64,000 bases of DNA from Bacteroidetes bacterium 2013_40CM_41_45 (GCA_002215675.1 NGFH01000009.1:547501-611500), one strand, 5' to 3'. Positions 36,305-47,059 are shown, counted from the stretch's first letter. The notes: a model not told the origin generated them from the letters alone. Translations and numbers: made by a program.

Positions 36305-38143
36305 TCACCGGTTCTGACTGAGCCAGTAATTCAAGACAGCCAGCCTCCAAACGAGGTTGGCTGTTTTGTTTTCACCGTTTTTGAAATTGGAAATTATTTT
36401 TTCTGCTTTCGAACCATCAAGAACATCATTCACTGCTCCGAAATCAGCATCGAGCAAATGCTTCAGCGGCCCGCGAAGCCATTTCATTTCTCCGGGAGTT
36501 ACAAAACCTTTCTTGTCTTTACGCCATGTAATTTCTGAAGGCAAAATTCCTGAAAGCGATTTCCGTAAAATATACTTTGTCCATCCGTACGAAATTTTAT
36601 CTCCATCATCCAGGGAAAAAACAAATTCAACCAGGCGATGGTCAAGAAACGGCACCCGCGATTCGATGGAAAATGCCATGGAGTTTCGGTCTTCGTATTG
36701 AAGAAGCGTGGGCAGGCTGGTGGTGAATATGAGATGGTACAGGAATTTATTCAGCCTGCTACCGTCAACACTGTCCAGTGAAAAATTAATGGAATTATCC
36801 TTTGAAAGAAACGGGTAATAATTTTTGTATTCCAGCTCGTAAAGTTTTTGCTCTGAAAGAAAAATGGTAAGCAGCGATTTCAGTTTTACATTCGCAATTT
36901 TCAGCAGATTATATTTTTGCCTGAAGGAAAGCGATAAAATTTCCCTCGCATATTTCAGCACCCTGAACGAGGAAATATAGCTTCCCAGCAAGCGGTAGAA
37001 CGAATGCATGTAGCCCGCCATCATTTCATCACTTCCCTGCCCGTCAAGCAAAACTTTTATTTTCTCGCTTGCCGCAAGCTGCATCAGGAAATACTGTGAG
37101 AAAGGTGAAGAGCCCGGCACAGGAACATCAGCATGGTAAATAAACCGGGCAAATGATTCTCTGATCTGCTCATCGGTTGGAGTGAAATAATACGGAGTCA
37201 GTGATGGATATTTTTTCAACACGTGGCTTACCCACGGCCTCTCGTCCACCTCATCTTTTCCCTGGTAATAAACGGTAAATGTTTTGAACCTTGCCTCGGA
37301 AAATAAGGTCGAAACACCTGACGCGATAGCGGAGCTGTCAAGCCCGCCACTAAGACAGCCCCCCACTTCAACATCGCTGCGCATGTGAAATTTAATGCTG
37401 TCAGCAAACAGTTGATAAAATTTTTCTTTTTTTTCTTCAGCGCTCCCGCTATATTTTTTTGTCAAATCAATATTCCAATATTTTTCTATTTCAAGCTTTG
37501 AGTTTGAGGGATTGAATTTCAGATTATATGCAGCAGGAAGCGCCGTTATCTTTTTAAAATATGTTTCATCCCTGTAACAAACCCAACCCAACTGAAGTCC
37601 GCGGTTTACCTGCGCAAGATTCAATTCATTACTGAAGAGAGGCGTTTTTTTTAACGCTTTAAATTCGGAGCCAAAATAAAAGCGGTCGCCATCGTGTATA
37701 TAATAAAATGGCTTGATACCAAACCTGTCACGCGAGCAAAAAAGAATTTTCTCTTTCTTATCCCACAATGCAAATGCCCACATGCCCACAAAACGCTGAA
37801 CACAATTTTCTCCATACTCACGGTATGCAGCAAGAATAACTTCAGTATCTGATTGTGTTTTGAAAATATATCCCTTCGCCTTTAACTCATTCCTTACTTC
37901 TATATAATTATAAATCTCACCGTTGTAAATAATCACCGAATCAAAATATTCCATCGGCTGGTTGCCTTCTGCAGAAAGGTCAATGATGGAAAGGCGATTA
38001 TGACCGAACACAACGGGCATTTCATTCCAAAGTCCCCGCGCATCAGGTCCGCGGTGTGCAATACTTTCAAGCATTGCTGTAACCATATGCTGCGATTCTT
38101 CTTTAGAGAGCTTCGGGTCGATGAATCCTGCTATGCCGCACAT
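36305..38143 (-). CDS. asnB: Asparagine synthetase (glutamine-hydrolysing)
   Basis: 612 residues, full length for AsnB-type amidotransferases. Cys2 of MCGIAGFID is the N-terminal nucleophile of the glutaminase domain; NRLSIIDLSAEGNQPM and IYNGEIYNY follow. The synthetase domain has the pyrophosphate loop GGLDSSAIAS and LLDGQGSDEMMAGY. It makes asparagine from aspartate, ATP and glutamine. In surface-glycan clusters such enzymes often transfer an amide to an uronic acid or another carboxylate, and the position as last gene of a seven-gene glycosylation operon suits that. The start follows the GT4 stop directly, so translation is coupled. Sequence alone cannot decide between the two substrates. 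Confidence 0.93.
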   Translation of the reverse strand: MCGIAGFIDPKLSKEESQHMVTAMLESIAHRGPDARGLWNEMPVVFGHNRLSIIDLSAEGNQPMEYFDSVIIYNGEIYNYIEVRNELKAKGYIFKTQSDTEVILAAYREYGENCVQRFVGMWAFALWDKKEKILFCSRDRFGIKPFYYIHDGDRFYFGSEFKALKKTPLFSNELNLAQVNRGLQLGWVCYRDETYFKKITALPAAYNLKFNPSNSKLEIEKYWNIDLTKKYSGSAEEKKEKFYQLFADSIKFHMRSDVEVGGCLSGGLDSSAIASGVSTLFSEARFKTFTVYYQGKDEVDERPWVSHVLKKYPSLTPYYFTPTDEQIRESFARFIYHADVPVPGSSPFSQYFLMQLAASEKIKVLLDGQGSDEMMAGYMHSFYRLLGSYISSFRVLKYAREILSLSFRQKYNLLKIANVKLKSLLTIFLSEQKLYELEYKNYYPFLSKDNSINFSLDSVDGSRLNKFLYHLIFTTSLPTLLQYEDRNSMAFSIESRVPFLDHRLVEFVFSLDDGDKISYGWTKYILRKSLSGILPSEITWRKDKKGFVTPGEMKWLRGPLKHLLDADFGAVNDVLDGSKAEKIISNFKNGENKTANLVWRLAVLNYWLSQNR

Positions 38144-39466
38144 TCAGAGTTTATGGTTTAGAGTTAACCGGTTCAGCACCTCAGATAATTTTTGTGCCAG
38201 GTTTTTTCTTGAATATTTTTCGATGCCTTTGCTGTTGCAGCCAAGAGTGCCTGATACATACGAATTATAATATTCAAGAATAGTTTTTCGCATCTTTATT
38301 TCATCGTTGAAATCTACAACGGTTCCTGAATTAGTTTCTTTCAAAATACCTGCTGCATCTCCATCTTCGGGGCCGATACACAAAATCGGTCTTCGCACGG
38401 CGAGGTATTCAAATAATTTTCCGGTAACAATTCCTTTGGCATTAGGGGTATTGTTCAGGGGAAGCAATAATACCTGCGCTGCCTGAAGAAAAGATATAAT
38501 TTTCTCATGCGGTAAATAATCCATATGATTTACAAACTGTTCCAGGCCATGGCGGGCGATGGCTTCTTTTACCACATAATCTGTTTTACCAATAAGTTTT
38601 ACCTCGAGATTTTCTGCAAATTTTTTATTCTCATTGATGATATCAGCTAACGTTTTCCATAAAATTTCCGGGTTGCGCGTTTTAACAAGCGCGCCAATGC
38701 TTACCATGCTGAACTTTTTATCCGGGTCGGTTCGCGCAGGAGGCAAATCCTCCTCATCATAACCATTCGTAATCACAGAAATTTTTTCCTTGGATAATAA
38801 ACTTGCGTCATGCCCTTCAAATTCCTTCTTCATTTCATTTCCTATTACAACAATCTTATCGGAATGTTTCAATACCGATACTTCCATTTTCTTATGAATT
38901 CTTTTTGCAAGAGAAGTAAGCATCAACTCACCCGCAAAATCAATGTTGGTCCAGGGGTCTCTGAAATCGGCAAGCCAGGGAATGCCTGTTTTTTCTTTGA
39001 CTCTTTTTGCAATCAGGTGCATGCTGTGAGGCGGGCCTGTAGAGACTATAACATCGATATGGTTATTTCTCAGCCAGCCGCTCAAAAAATTAACCGAAGG
39101 CTTAATCCAGAATTTTCTTGCATCCGGAATAAATAAATTTCCGCGTATCCATACAGAAATTTTTTCCGGCAGTGAAACAACTTTTTTCTCCTTCAGGAAA
39201 GCGGTGTTAATAGTAGCTCCTGCAGGTTGACCGGTAAATTTTTTATAGAAAGAATGCGGCTCCCAAATCGGTTTTTTAATCACCTGCAAACCCTCGGCAT
39301 CTTTCAGAAGTGATTCGTCATAAGATATAAGCTCGGGGTTTTGGGGAGTGTAAATGACCGGCTCCCAGCCAAACTCCTTCAAATATTTCGCAAACTTTAA
39401 CCACCGCTGAACACCGCTGCTTCCATTGGGAGCCCAGTAGTACGTGATTACCAGAACTTTTTTCAC
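38144..39466 (-). CDS. GT4-type glycosyltransferase
   Basis: 440 residues, starting at GTG 39466 one base after the mtaB stop; the frame opens MKKVLVITYYWAPNGSSGVQ, the usual beginning of a GT-B glycosyltransferase with a glycine-rich loop. The N-terminal half has VSTGPPHSMHLIAKRVK and WLADFRDPWT; the C-terminal half has a nucleotide-sugar site with LPHEKIISFLQAAQVLLLP and GIVTGKLFEYLAVRRPIL. The pattern is that of the GT4 family, which transfers sugars with retention of configuration to lipid or polysaccharide acceptors. It is cytoplasmic or membrane-associated. Donor and acceptor cannot be named. Confidence 0.9.
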   Translation of the reverse strand: MKKVLVITYYWAPNGSSGVQRWLKFAKYLKEFGWEPVIYTPQNPELISYDESLLKDAEGLQVIKKPIWEPHSFYKKFTGQPAGATINTAFLKEKKVVSLPEKISVWIRGNLFIPDARKFWIKPSVNFLSGWLRNNHIDVIVSTGPPHSMHLIAKRVKEKTGIPWLADFRDPWTNIDFAGELMLTSLAKRIHKKMEVSVLKHSDKIVVIGNEMKKEFEGHDASLLSKEKISVITNGYDEEDLPPARTDPDKKFSMVSIGALVKTRNPEILWKTLADIINENKKFAENLEVKLIGKTDYVVKEAIARHGLEQFVNHMDYLPHEKIISFLQAAQVLLLPLNNTPNAKGIVTGKLFEYLAVRRPILCIGPEDGDAAGILKETNSGTVVDFNDEIKMRKTILEYYNSYVSGTLGCNSKGIEKYSRKNLAQKLSEVLNRLTLNHKL

Positions 39467-39467
39467 A

Positions 39468-40799
39468 TCAGGATAATACCATTTTCAGGTTTGGATATTG
39501 CGGAATTGAAATCGAATAAATTCCATCCTGAAAATTTTCAAGTTTTAATTCAGTAACTGTATTCGCCAATTCAGAATCATATTCTGCTTTAACACGCACG
39601 TAGTTCTCACTGTACCCTTCCATCATTCCATCTCTGTTTTCATGCTCCCACAAAACATGAACAACTCTTCCCTCATTCATTTTGTAAAACGCATGTTGCT
39701 TTTTTTCTGAAAGAATGCGAAGCATTTTATTTCTCCTTTTTCTTTCTGATACCGGCACTGCGCCTTCAAGATGAATAGCAGGAGTATCAGGGCGCTCGGA
39801 ATAAGTGAAGACATGCAGATACGAAATGTCAAGTTCATTTATGAACCGGTATGTTTCCAGAAAATCATTTTCCGTTTCACCCGGAAAACCTACAATAACA
39901 TCGCAGCCGATGCAGGCATAAGGCATCAGTTCTTTTATCCTTGACACACGCGATTCGTATAGTGATTTCCGGTATCGCCTGCGCATCAACCCTAAAATTT
40001 TATCCGAGCCGGATTGCAAAGGAATATGAAAGTGCGGAACAAATTTTTCAGAGCCCGCGACGAAAGAAATTATTTCGTCCGTTAAAAGATTGGGCTCGAT
40101 TGAAGATATTCTAAAGCGAATATCAGCATTGATTTTATCTAACTCTTTAATTAAGCCAAAAAATGTTTCTGAATTATTTTTTCCAAAGTCACCTGTGTTA
40201 ACTCCTGTCAATACAATTTCTCTGATTCCCTGCTCTGAGAGAGATACTGCTTGTTTCAGCATCTCAGAAATTTCTGCACTCCTGCTTCCTCCTCTTGCCA
40301 TGGGGATGGTGCAGTAGGTACAGGTATAATCGCATCCATCCTGAATTTTCAGGAATGCCCTTGTTCTGTCACCATAAGACCACGAACTGTTAAACGCATT
40401 TAACTCGTTGACTTCACATGAATGAATTTCTGCTCTCTCCTTTTTTTGAATGTTGTGGAGATATTTTGAAATATTAAACTTCTCCCCTGCTCCCAAAACC
40501 AAATCCACTCCCTCGATGGATGCAATTTCATCCGGTCGCAATTGTGCGTAACAACCCGTGACCGCAATAAACGCATCAGGCGAATGATGCAACGCCCTGC
40601 GAATAATTTGCCTGCACTCTTTGTCTGCGTTATCCGTAACCGAGCACGTATTAATTACATAAACATCTGCCCGCTCATCGAAAGAAACTTTTGTGAACCC
40701 CTCGTTGATGAGCTGACGTGCAATAGTCGAGGTCTCGGCAAAATTCAGCTTGCAACCCAGTGTATGAAAGGCAACTCTCTTTTTATTTTCCTTCTTCAT
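39468..40799 (-). CDS. mtaB: tRNA threonylcarbamoyladenosine methylthiotransferase MtaB
   Basis: 443 residues from ATG 40799 (a GTG one codon earlier is possible). The N-terminal UPF0004 domain has FHTLGCKLNFAET and cysteines in INTCSVTDNADKECR and VTGCYAQLRP, which bind the auxiliary cluster. The radical SAM domain has CDYTCTYCTIPMARGGSRS with the CxxxCxxC motif, and the C-terminal TRAM-like domain follows. MtaB converts t6A to ms2t6A at position 37 of tRNAs that read ANN codons. LGAGEKFN and PHFHIPLQSGSDK are typical of the family. A housekeeping function in the middle of a glycosylation operon is likely a matter of co-expression. Confidence 0.93.
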   Translation of the reverse strand: MKKENKKRVAFHTLGCKLNFAETSTIARQLINEGFTKVSFDERADVYVINTCSVTDNADKECRQIIRRALHHSPDAFIAVTGCYAQLRPDEIASIEGVDLVLGAGEKFNISKYLHNIQKKERAEIHSCEVNELNAFNSSWSYGDRTRAFLKIQDGCDYTCTYCTIPMARGGSRSAEISEMLKQAVSLSEQGIREIVLTGVNTGDFGKNNSETFFGLIKELDKINADIRFRISSIEPNLLTDEIISFVAGSEKFVPHFHIPLQSGSDKILGLMRRRYRKSLYESRVSRIKELMPYACIGCDVIVGFPGETENDFLETYRFINELDISYLHVFTYSERPDTPAIHLEGAVPVSERKRRNKMLRILSEKKQHAFYKMNEGRVVHVLWEHENRDGMMEGYSENYVRVKAEYDSELANTVTELKLENFQDGIYSISIPQYPNLKMVLS

Positions 40800-40811
40800 C
40801 ACAAATTTTCT

Positions 40812-42224
40812 TCAGATAAATTTTATTTTCCTCGCTGCAAAGATGCACATCTTTAACAAAATGGCTCCATGCCTGAAACGGGAAATATTAGTAGAACCAT
40901 ACTGTCGCTCGCGGTATCGAATGGGGATTTCAACAATGCGCAGGTTTAGTTTGTATGCTCCGAAAAGTAAATCATAATCGCCAAAGGGGTCAAAGTCGCC
41001 AAAAAATTTCCGGTTACCTTCAAGGTTTTCATAATCTTTCCTGAAAATAACTTTGGTACCGCATAAGGTATCTTTCAGCGGCTGGCTAAGAAGAAACGTA
41101 AACATCATAGAGAAAAACTGGTTGCCAAGCAGGTTGAGAGTGCGCATGGCTTGTTTCTCCATCTGGTAAACCAGCCGCGAGCCATTGATGAAATCGCCCT
41201 GATGCGAAGCTATTGCGTTGTAAAACTTAGGTAAATCTTCCGGGGGAACAGTAAGGTCAGCATCCAGTATCATTAAAATATCTCCGCTCGCTATGCTGAA
41301 TCCTTTTCTTACTGCATCATTTTTTCCTTTCTTATCCTGCCGGCCAATTTTAATATCATGCGTTGCAGAATATTTTTCTTTTACCTGCTGAATGGTTTCC
41401 CAGGTATTATCGGTAGAATTTCCCTCAATAAAAATTATTTCCTGGTGCTTGCCGAATTGCGGAAGGCGCAGAACGGCATTTTCGATATTACCCGCTTCAT
41501 TGCGCGCCGGAATTACAATAGAAACAGAATATTTTTTTGAAACACTCTCATGAGGAACCGGCTTTAGCGTGGCGAATGAAAACATATTTAATCCGAGCAG
41601 CCTTAAAAGCGGCAAACGTACAAGATAGCGGTTAAGTATTGTTGAAAGCAGCGGAACATAAAAGGGAAACATGAGCGTATTCATTCTGCGGTAAACATCA
41701 AAACCTGCCAGGGACAATAAATTCTTAATATCGTTTTGTGAAAGCCAGTTGAGGTTGGGCGCTTTCTTTTTTAACCCTGTCCACTCGGCAAACTTTATAA
41801 GCGGCTCCCATAAAAAATTATAATATGTAACTATGATTTTTGTCCGCTCGTGGCACACTTTTTCAAGCTGTTCAAAAACCATCTGCACATCATCCACATA
41901 CCCGATAAGGTTGGAGACAATGATTAAGTCGAATTTTTCATTGAGGGAAATTTCTTCGGCTGCCATTACGTGGAATTCAAGAGAGGGAAACTGCTCTCTT
42001 GCACGCTCAATAATTTTTTCGCTGAAGTCAATTCCTACTTTTCTTTTTCCTTTTATTTCGTTCAGCAGTTCACCGGTGCCGACCCCGATTTCAAGAATGG
42101 AATATTCAGGGTGAGAAAAATAATTGCAGTAATGCGTTATGTCGTTCCAATAGTACTTATGGCGCTTTCGCGACTTAATCCTGTCCTCTACGTTATTGAA
42201 AAAGTATTTTTCTCTACTTACCAT
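40812..42224 (-). CDS. Methyltransferase fused to GT2 (DPM1-like) glycosyltransferase
   Basis: 470 residues in one frame. Residues ~1-200 are a class I SAM-dependent methyltransferase (SILEIGVGTGELLNEI, KVGIDFSEKIIERA, FDLIIVSNLIGYV). Residues ~230-470 are a GT2 transferase of the dolichol/polyprenyl-phosphate mannosyltransferase kind: VSIVIPARNEAGNIENAV, FIEGNSTDNTWE, DILMILDADLTVPPEDL, NGSRLV and the C-terminal RYGSTNISRFRHG-like segment (YRERQYGSTNI). The GT2 half should transfer a sugar to a lipid phosphate at the membrane. The methyltransferase half could methylate the glycan, the lipid or a capping residue. The neighbours are another methyltransferase and GT39 and GT4 proteins. The fusion is visible in sequence; the joint reaction is inference. 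Confidence 0.9.
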   Translation of the reverse strand: MVSREKYFFNNVEDRIKSRKRHKYYWNDITHYCNYFSHPEYSILEIGVGTGELLNEIKGKRKVGIDFSEKIIERAREQFPSLEFHVMAAEEISLNEKFDLIIVSNLIGYVDDVQMVFEQLEKVCHERTKIIVTYYNFLWEPLIKFAEWTGLKKKAPNLNWLSQNDIKNLLSLAGFDVYRRMNTLMFPFYVPLLSTILNRYLVRLPLLRLLGLNMFSFATLKPVPHESVSKKYSVSIVIPARNEAGNIENAVLRLPQFGKHQEIIFIEGNSTDNTWETIQQVKEKYSATHDIKIGRQDKKGKNDAVRKGFSIASGDILMILDADLTVPPEDLPKFYNAIASHQGDFINGSRLVYQMEKQAMRTLNLLGNQFFSMMFTFLLSQPLKDTLCGTKVIFRKDYENLEGNRKFFGDFDPFGDYDLLFGAYKLNLRIVEIPIRYRERQYGSTNISRFRHGAILLKMCIFAARKIKFI

Positions 42225-42241
42225 TTCTCAAATTTATGAGT

Positions 42242-42964
42242 CTATTTCTCTCCGTAGATAATTACAGACCCGGCGATTTCATTCAGCACAGGAATTTTTT
42301 CAACCACTTTGCCGGTTCCCTGCACCAAGGGAATTAAAAATTCAGGAGTGGATGGGTGAAGAAAATCATAAGGAAATATTTTAACAGCAGTGAATCCCTG
42401 CTTTTCCATTTTTCTTCGAAAGCTCCAGCGCACAATCGCTGTTTCATCCGGCGAATCGCCAAGCCATTTTTTTATGAATGGAATATTTTTCTGAACAAAA
42501 ATCTGAGGGTTCAGCATGTTGGGTTCCGCAAAAATCATTCTGCCCCCTTTTTTCATAACTCTGAAAATTTCTTTTAGCGCCGGCTCAAAGTCAAGATGAT
42601 GCAGAATGGAACTGCCAAATACCACATCAAATGTTTCGTCTGCAAAACTCAAATTCATGGCATCATCTTTTTTAAAATTTACCTGCGGAAGATTTTTTTT
42701 TGCTTCGTCCAGTAAATCCTGTGAAATGTCGATAGCCGTTATTTCAGCTTGGGTTGCATCAAAAAATTTTTGAGTAAACAAACCGGTTCCGCATCCTATT
42801 TCCAGCACTTTATTTCCTTGCTTCACTTTTGCAAGCTCTATAAAATAGTTCGCCCTGCGGTCGGCCCGCTTCTGCCCCGCCGGGCTTGACCAGTTCCAGA
42901 TTTCTTCCGCTCCCCCGGATGCCAGCTTTTTTCCATGAGCTATTTCATTATCAATACGGCTCAT
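42242..42964 (-). CDS. Class I SAM-dependent methyltransferase
   Basis: About 240 residues from ATG 42964, which lies five bases after the GT39-like stop; an upstream TTG would overlap that stop. The SAM-binding fold shows VLEIGCGTGLFTQKF (motif I), EITAIDISQDLL, FKKDDAMNLSFADETFDVV and SSILHHLDF (motif IV region), with MIFAEPNMLNP after it. This pattern is common to small-molecule and sugar-lipid methyltransferases. The substrate cannot be deduced; the operon suggests a glycan or lipid carrier. It is cytoplasmic and soluble. Its methyltransferase neighbour, fused to GT2, is distinct in sequence. Confidence 0.88.
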   Translation of the reverse strand: MSRIDNEIAHGKKLASGGAEEIWNWSSPAGQKRADRRANYFIELAKVKQGNKVLEIGCGTGLFTQKFFDATQAEITAIDISQDLLDEAKKNLPQVNFKKDDAMNLSFADETFDVVFGSSILHHLDFEPALKEIFRVMKKGGRMIFAEPNMLNPQIFVQKNIPFIKKWLGDSPDETAIVRWSFRRKMEKQGFTAVKIFPYDFLHPSTPEFLIPLVQGTGKVVEKIPVLNEIAGSVIIYGEK

Positions 42965-42969
42965 GGCGT

Positions 42970-44661
42970 TCAATAATTAATTTTATAAAGATAGGCCGGC
43001 TCTGACTCACCTATTTGTTTGACCAACGTCAGCTTTTGAGGATACTTCTGAATTACAGGATATAAAAGCCGTTGAAGGGTATTGATTACATATCCGTCGT
43101 TGCGCTTAGGGTTTCTGCGCAAGCTCGCCACCAGGATATGAGTAACATTATTCTGTTTAAAAGTTGTGAGGATGGTATCGGCATTGTCTGAAAATGCAGT
43201 GGCTATTCCGTAAAATTCCTTCCCTCTGCCGTAAATAAAAGACATAGGAGCTTTACGGGCTCCAACCAGTGAATTAGCAGGCAAGCTGTCTGCACAATAC
43301 ACACTCATTTTAAGATAATTAATCCAGTCGGGTGTGTAGCCGTAATAAATATCGCCCGACAGATTCCTTTGCAGTATCGGAAAATTATCTGACGCTTTAC
43401 CAAGAGTTGCCGCAGTTCCTGCGCCGAGTATTATAAATGCGATTGCTGCCAGAAAGAATTGCCCTGTGCTGCTTTTTCTAAACATATAATACCAGCCCGA
43501 ATAAATTACAAGCAAAATAAAAGGAACGTACACCATCACAAATCGGGGCTGGTCCCACTGCACCTGCAGCGCTGTGAACGTGCCCACAAGCATAACGGCA
43601 GAGTAAACGCTGATGAAAAGTAAAATTTTATTTCTGTTCCGAATAACGAATATAAGCGCTATAATAAAAATCAATACAAGGAAAGCCGAGACCGCTCCGT
43701 TAACTTTATTGGAGTCTTCCGACTGAAAACCGAGGATTTGAAAAAACCTTCTTGATAAGTAAAGTGCACTGTTCCTGAAAAATCTTCCCACGAATCCATC
43801 GAATGTCTCCATTCCTTTTGACGGATTGTACGGGTCGATTTGCATGATAATGCTCGACTGCGATGTGTATTGGCTTTTACCGGCAAGTGCGTTACCAATA
43901 AGCTGAAATGGAATCCGGAAAATCAAAAATGAAACCGCAGCGTAAACGGCCTGCAAAAATTTTCTGTCGATAAGTAAGAATAAAACGATGGCTGCAATGG
44001 CAAGTAAAGCTATATTCTTAGAGATAGAAAGAAGAAATACAAGGAACCCAATGAGAAGCCATCCTTTCCAGGTTTGCTTAATCGATGTAGTTGCAGCGAG
44101 CGAATCGTAATTCTTAGCAATGAAATAAATAAGTATTGCTTGGAGAAAAAGAAAGAAAGCCTCATTAAAAGTTTGGCTGGCAAAATAGAGGAAGTACGAA
44201 TTAACGGATACGGTAAGCATCATAAGAAAAAGTACCGAATCGTTCACACGATTTCTGAACGCCAGGTAAAGAAGCACGATATTCAACAGGATAAGAATTA
44301 CACTGATGCTTTTAAGAAGAATTATCTTTAATCCGAAGATACCGATGGGAATGCTAAGAAACATAGGATAAAGCGGTGCATTGGCCGCGTAAATATTATG
44401 CATGTCGTGCGCAATCTTATAACCGGCCTGGACATACATAGAGTCATCGTAAGCGTTGCTCATCTTTACATCGAACAATAAAACGGAAAAGAAAAGACAC
44501 AGCGCGCAACAAACCAGGAACCAGAAATTTCTCTTGCTGAAAAAATATTTATCAAGCCGGGTAAGCAATCCCTGTTCTTGTTTAACAGGCGGCGGCGGAG
44601 ACTTTGGCGTAGCCTTCTTTTGCGGGGCGTTTTTCCTGCCTTGCTTATTATCCTGTTTCAT
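42970..44661 (-). CDS. GT39/ArnT-like membrane glycosyltransferase
   Basis: 563 residues. A basic, proline- and lysine-rich cytoplasmic N-terminus (KKATPKSPPPPVKQEQGLL) precedes the first membrane helix (FWFLVCCALCLFFSVLLFDV). The acidic pair typical of ArnT/PMT-type enzymes is in SNAYDDSMYVQAG, in the first extracytoplasmic loop, followed by APLYPMFLSIPIGIF. About eleven further helices end in a soluble C-terminal domain of ~120 residues (~445-563). Such enzymes take sugar from a polyprenyl-phosphate carrier and add it to lipid or protein on the periplasmic side, matching the GT2 fusion gene that could make such a carrier. The exact acceptor is unknown. The talC stop lies 18 bases upstream. 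Confidence 0.82.
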   Translation of the reverse strand: MKQDNKQGRKNAPQKKATPKSPPPPVKQEQGLLTRLDKYFFSKRNFWFLVCCALCLFFSVLLFDVKMSNAYDDSMYVQAGYKIAHDMHNIYAANAPLYPMFLSIPIGIFGLKIILLKSISVILILLNIVLLYLAFRNRVNDSVLFLMMLTVSVNSYFLYFASQTFNEAFFLFLQAILIYFIAKNYDSLAATTSIKQTWKGWLLIGFLVFLLSISKNIALLAIAAIVLFLLIDRKFLQAVYAAVSFLIFRIPFQLIGNALAGKSQYTSQSSIIMQIDPYNPSKGMETFDGFVGRFFRNSALYLSRRFFQILGFQSEDSNKVNGAVSAFLVLIFIIALIFVIRNRNKILLFISVYSAVMLVGTFTALQVQWDQPRFVMVYVPFILLVIYSGWYYMFRKSSTGQFFLAAIAFIILGAGTAATLGKASDNFPILQRNLSGDIYYGYTPDWINYLKMSVYCADSLPANSLVGARKAPMSFIYGRGKEFYGIATAFSDNADTILTTFKQNNVTHILVASLRRNPKRNDGYVINTLQRLLYPVIQKYPQKLTLVKQIGESEPAYLYKINY

Positions 44662-44679
44662 CTGGGAAAATGCGGAGAA

Positions 44680-45327
44680 TTATTTTTTAGCGTCAGCCAA
44701 AAATTTTGCAAGGCCGCTATCGGTGAGCGGATGCTTCAGTAAATCAAGAATCACCTGGTGCGGGCAGGTTACTACATCGGCTCCTGCTTCTGCACATTTA
44801 GTAATGTGCAGCGTGTGGCGGATTGATGCTGCAAGCACCTGCGTCCTGAAATTATAATTGTGATAAATTTTTACAATCTGGTGTATGAGCGCTATTCCAT
44901 CCTCGTTGATATCATCGAGTCTTCCGATGAACGGGGAAACATAAGCGGCTCCGGCTTTGGCGGCAAGTATTGCCTGCCCGGCAGAGAATACGAGCGTGCA
45001 ATTAGTGCGGATTCCTTTTTCCGTAAAATACCGGATTGCTTTTACTCCTTCTTTAATCATGGGAACCTTAACCACTATTTGCGGGTGCAGCTTAGCAAGC
45101 GCTTCGCCTTCGCGCACGATTCCGTCAAAGTCAACAGAAATTACTTCTGCGCTCACATCGCCTTTTACAATGTTGCAGATGTCAACATAATGCTTCATTA
45201 TATTTTCCTGTCCCTTAATTCCCTCTTTTGCCATAAGGGAAGGGTTAGTGGTAACTCCGTCAAGAACACCCAGGTCGTGGGCTTCTTTTATTTGGGAGAG
45301 ATTGGCAGTATCGATAAAGAATTTCAT
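44680..45327 (-). CDS. Fructose-6-phosphate aldolase/transaldolase (TalC type)
   Basis: 215 residues, the length of the short TalC/FSA class. FIDTANLSQIKEAHDLG, DGVTTNPSLMAKEG and IVVKVPMIKEGVKAI (Schiff-base lysine in KVP) are diagnostic; NCTLVFSAGQAILAAKAG and YVSPFIGRLDDI follow. It works either as transaldolase in the pentose-phosphate pathway or as a fructose-6-phosphate aldolase; the sequence alone leaves this open. A TAnnTTTG box (45395-45402) precedes it on the minus strand. It is the first gene of a seven-gene transcript, which suggests that sugar-phosphate supply and glycosylation share a promoter. Confidence 0.92.
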   Translation of the reverse strand: MKFFIDTANLSQIKEAHDLGVLDGVTTNPSLMAKEGIKGQENIMKHYVDICNIVKGDVSAEVISVDFDGIVREGEALAKLHPQIVVKVPMIKEGVKAIRYFTEKGIRTNCTLVFSAGQAILAAKAGAAYVSPFIGRLDDINEDGIALIHQIVKIYHNYNFRTQVLAASIRHTLHITKCAEAGADVVTCPHQVILDLLKHPLTDSGLAKFLADAKK

Positions 45328-45339
45328 GTGGGTACGAAT

Positions 45340-45375
45340 AACGAATCCGTCAGTTGACGGACGAATTTACGAATA
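45340..45375. repeat. Palindrome flanked by ACGAAT words
   Basis: CCGTCAGTTGACGG, two 6-base arms with GT between, is flanked on both sides by repeated ACGAAT words (TACGAATAACGAAT and GGACGAATTTACGAAT). It sits 13 bases upstream of the talC start and could be an operator or leader hairpin for the glycan operon. A similar ATTCGT word occurs in the kup leader. Confidence 0.5.
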
Positions 45376-45394
45376 GAAGGAATTTTTCTTTTGG

Positions 45395-45402
45395 CAAAAA
45401 TA
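45395..45402 (-). promoter_or_regulatory. -7 box for the talC-glycan operon
   Basis: On the minus strand it reads TATTTTTG, a full TAnnTTTG match, 67 bases upstream of the talC ATG. The ACGAAT-palindrome element lies between it and the start codon, that is, in the leader. No -33 was seen at the expected spacing. Confidence 0.45.
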
Positions 45403-45461
45403 TCCGAAATCCATTATGAAATTAAGAGATTATGAAATAGTGGTTTTCATTCGAAATTTTT

Positions 45462-47000
<1,539 letters not shown>

Positions 47001-47059
47001 TGGATAAGCCTAAGTATCCATTATTTTTTATCTTTGTTAAGACTTTAATACCTGACAGT

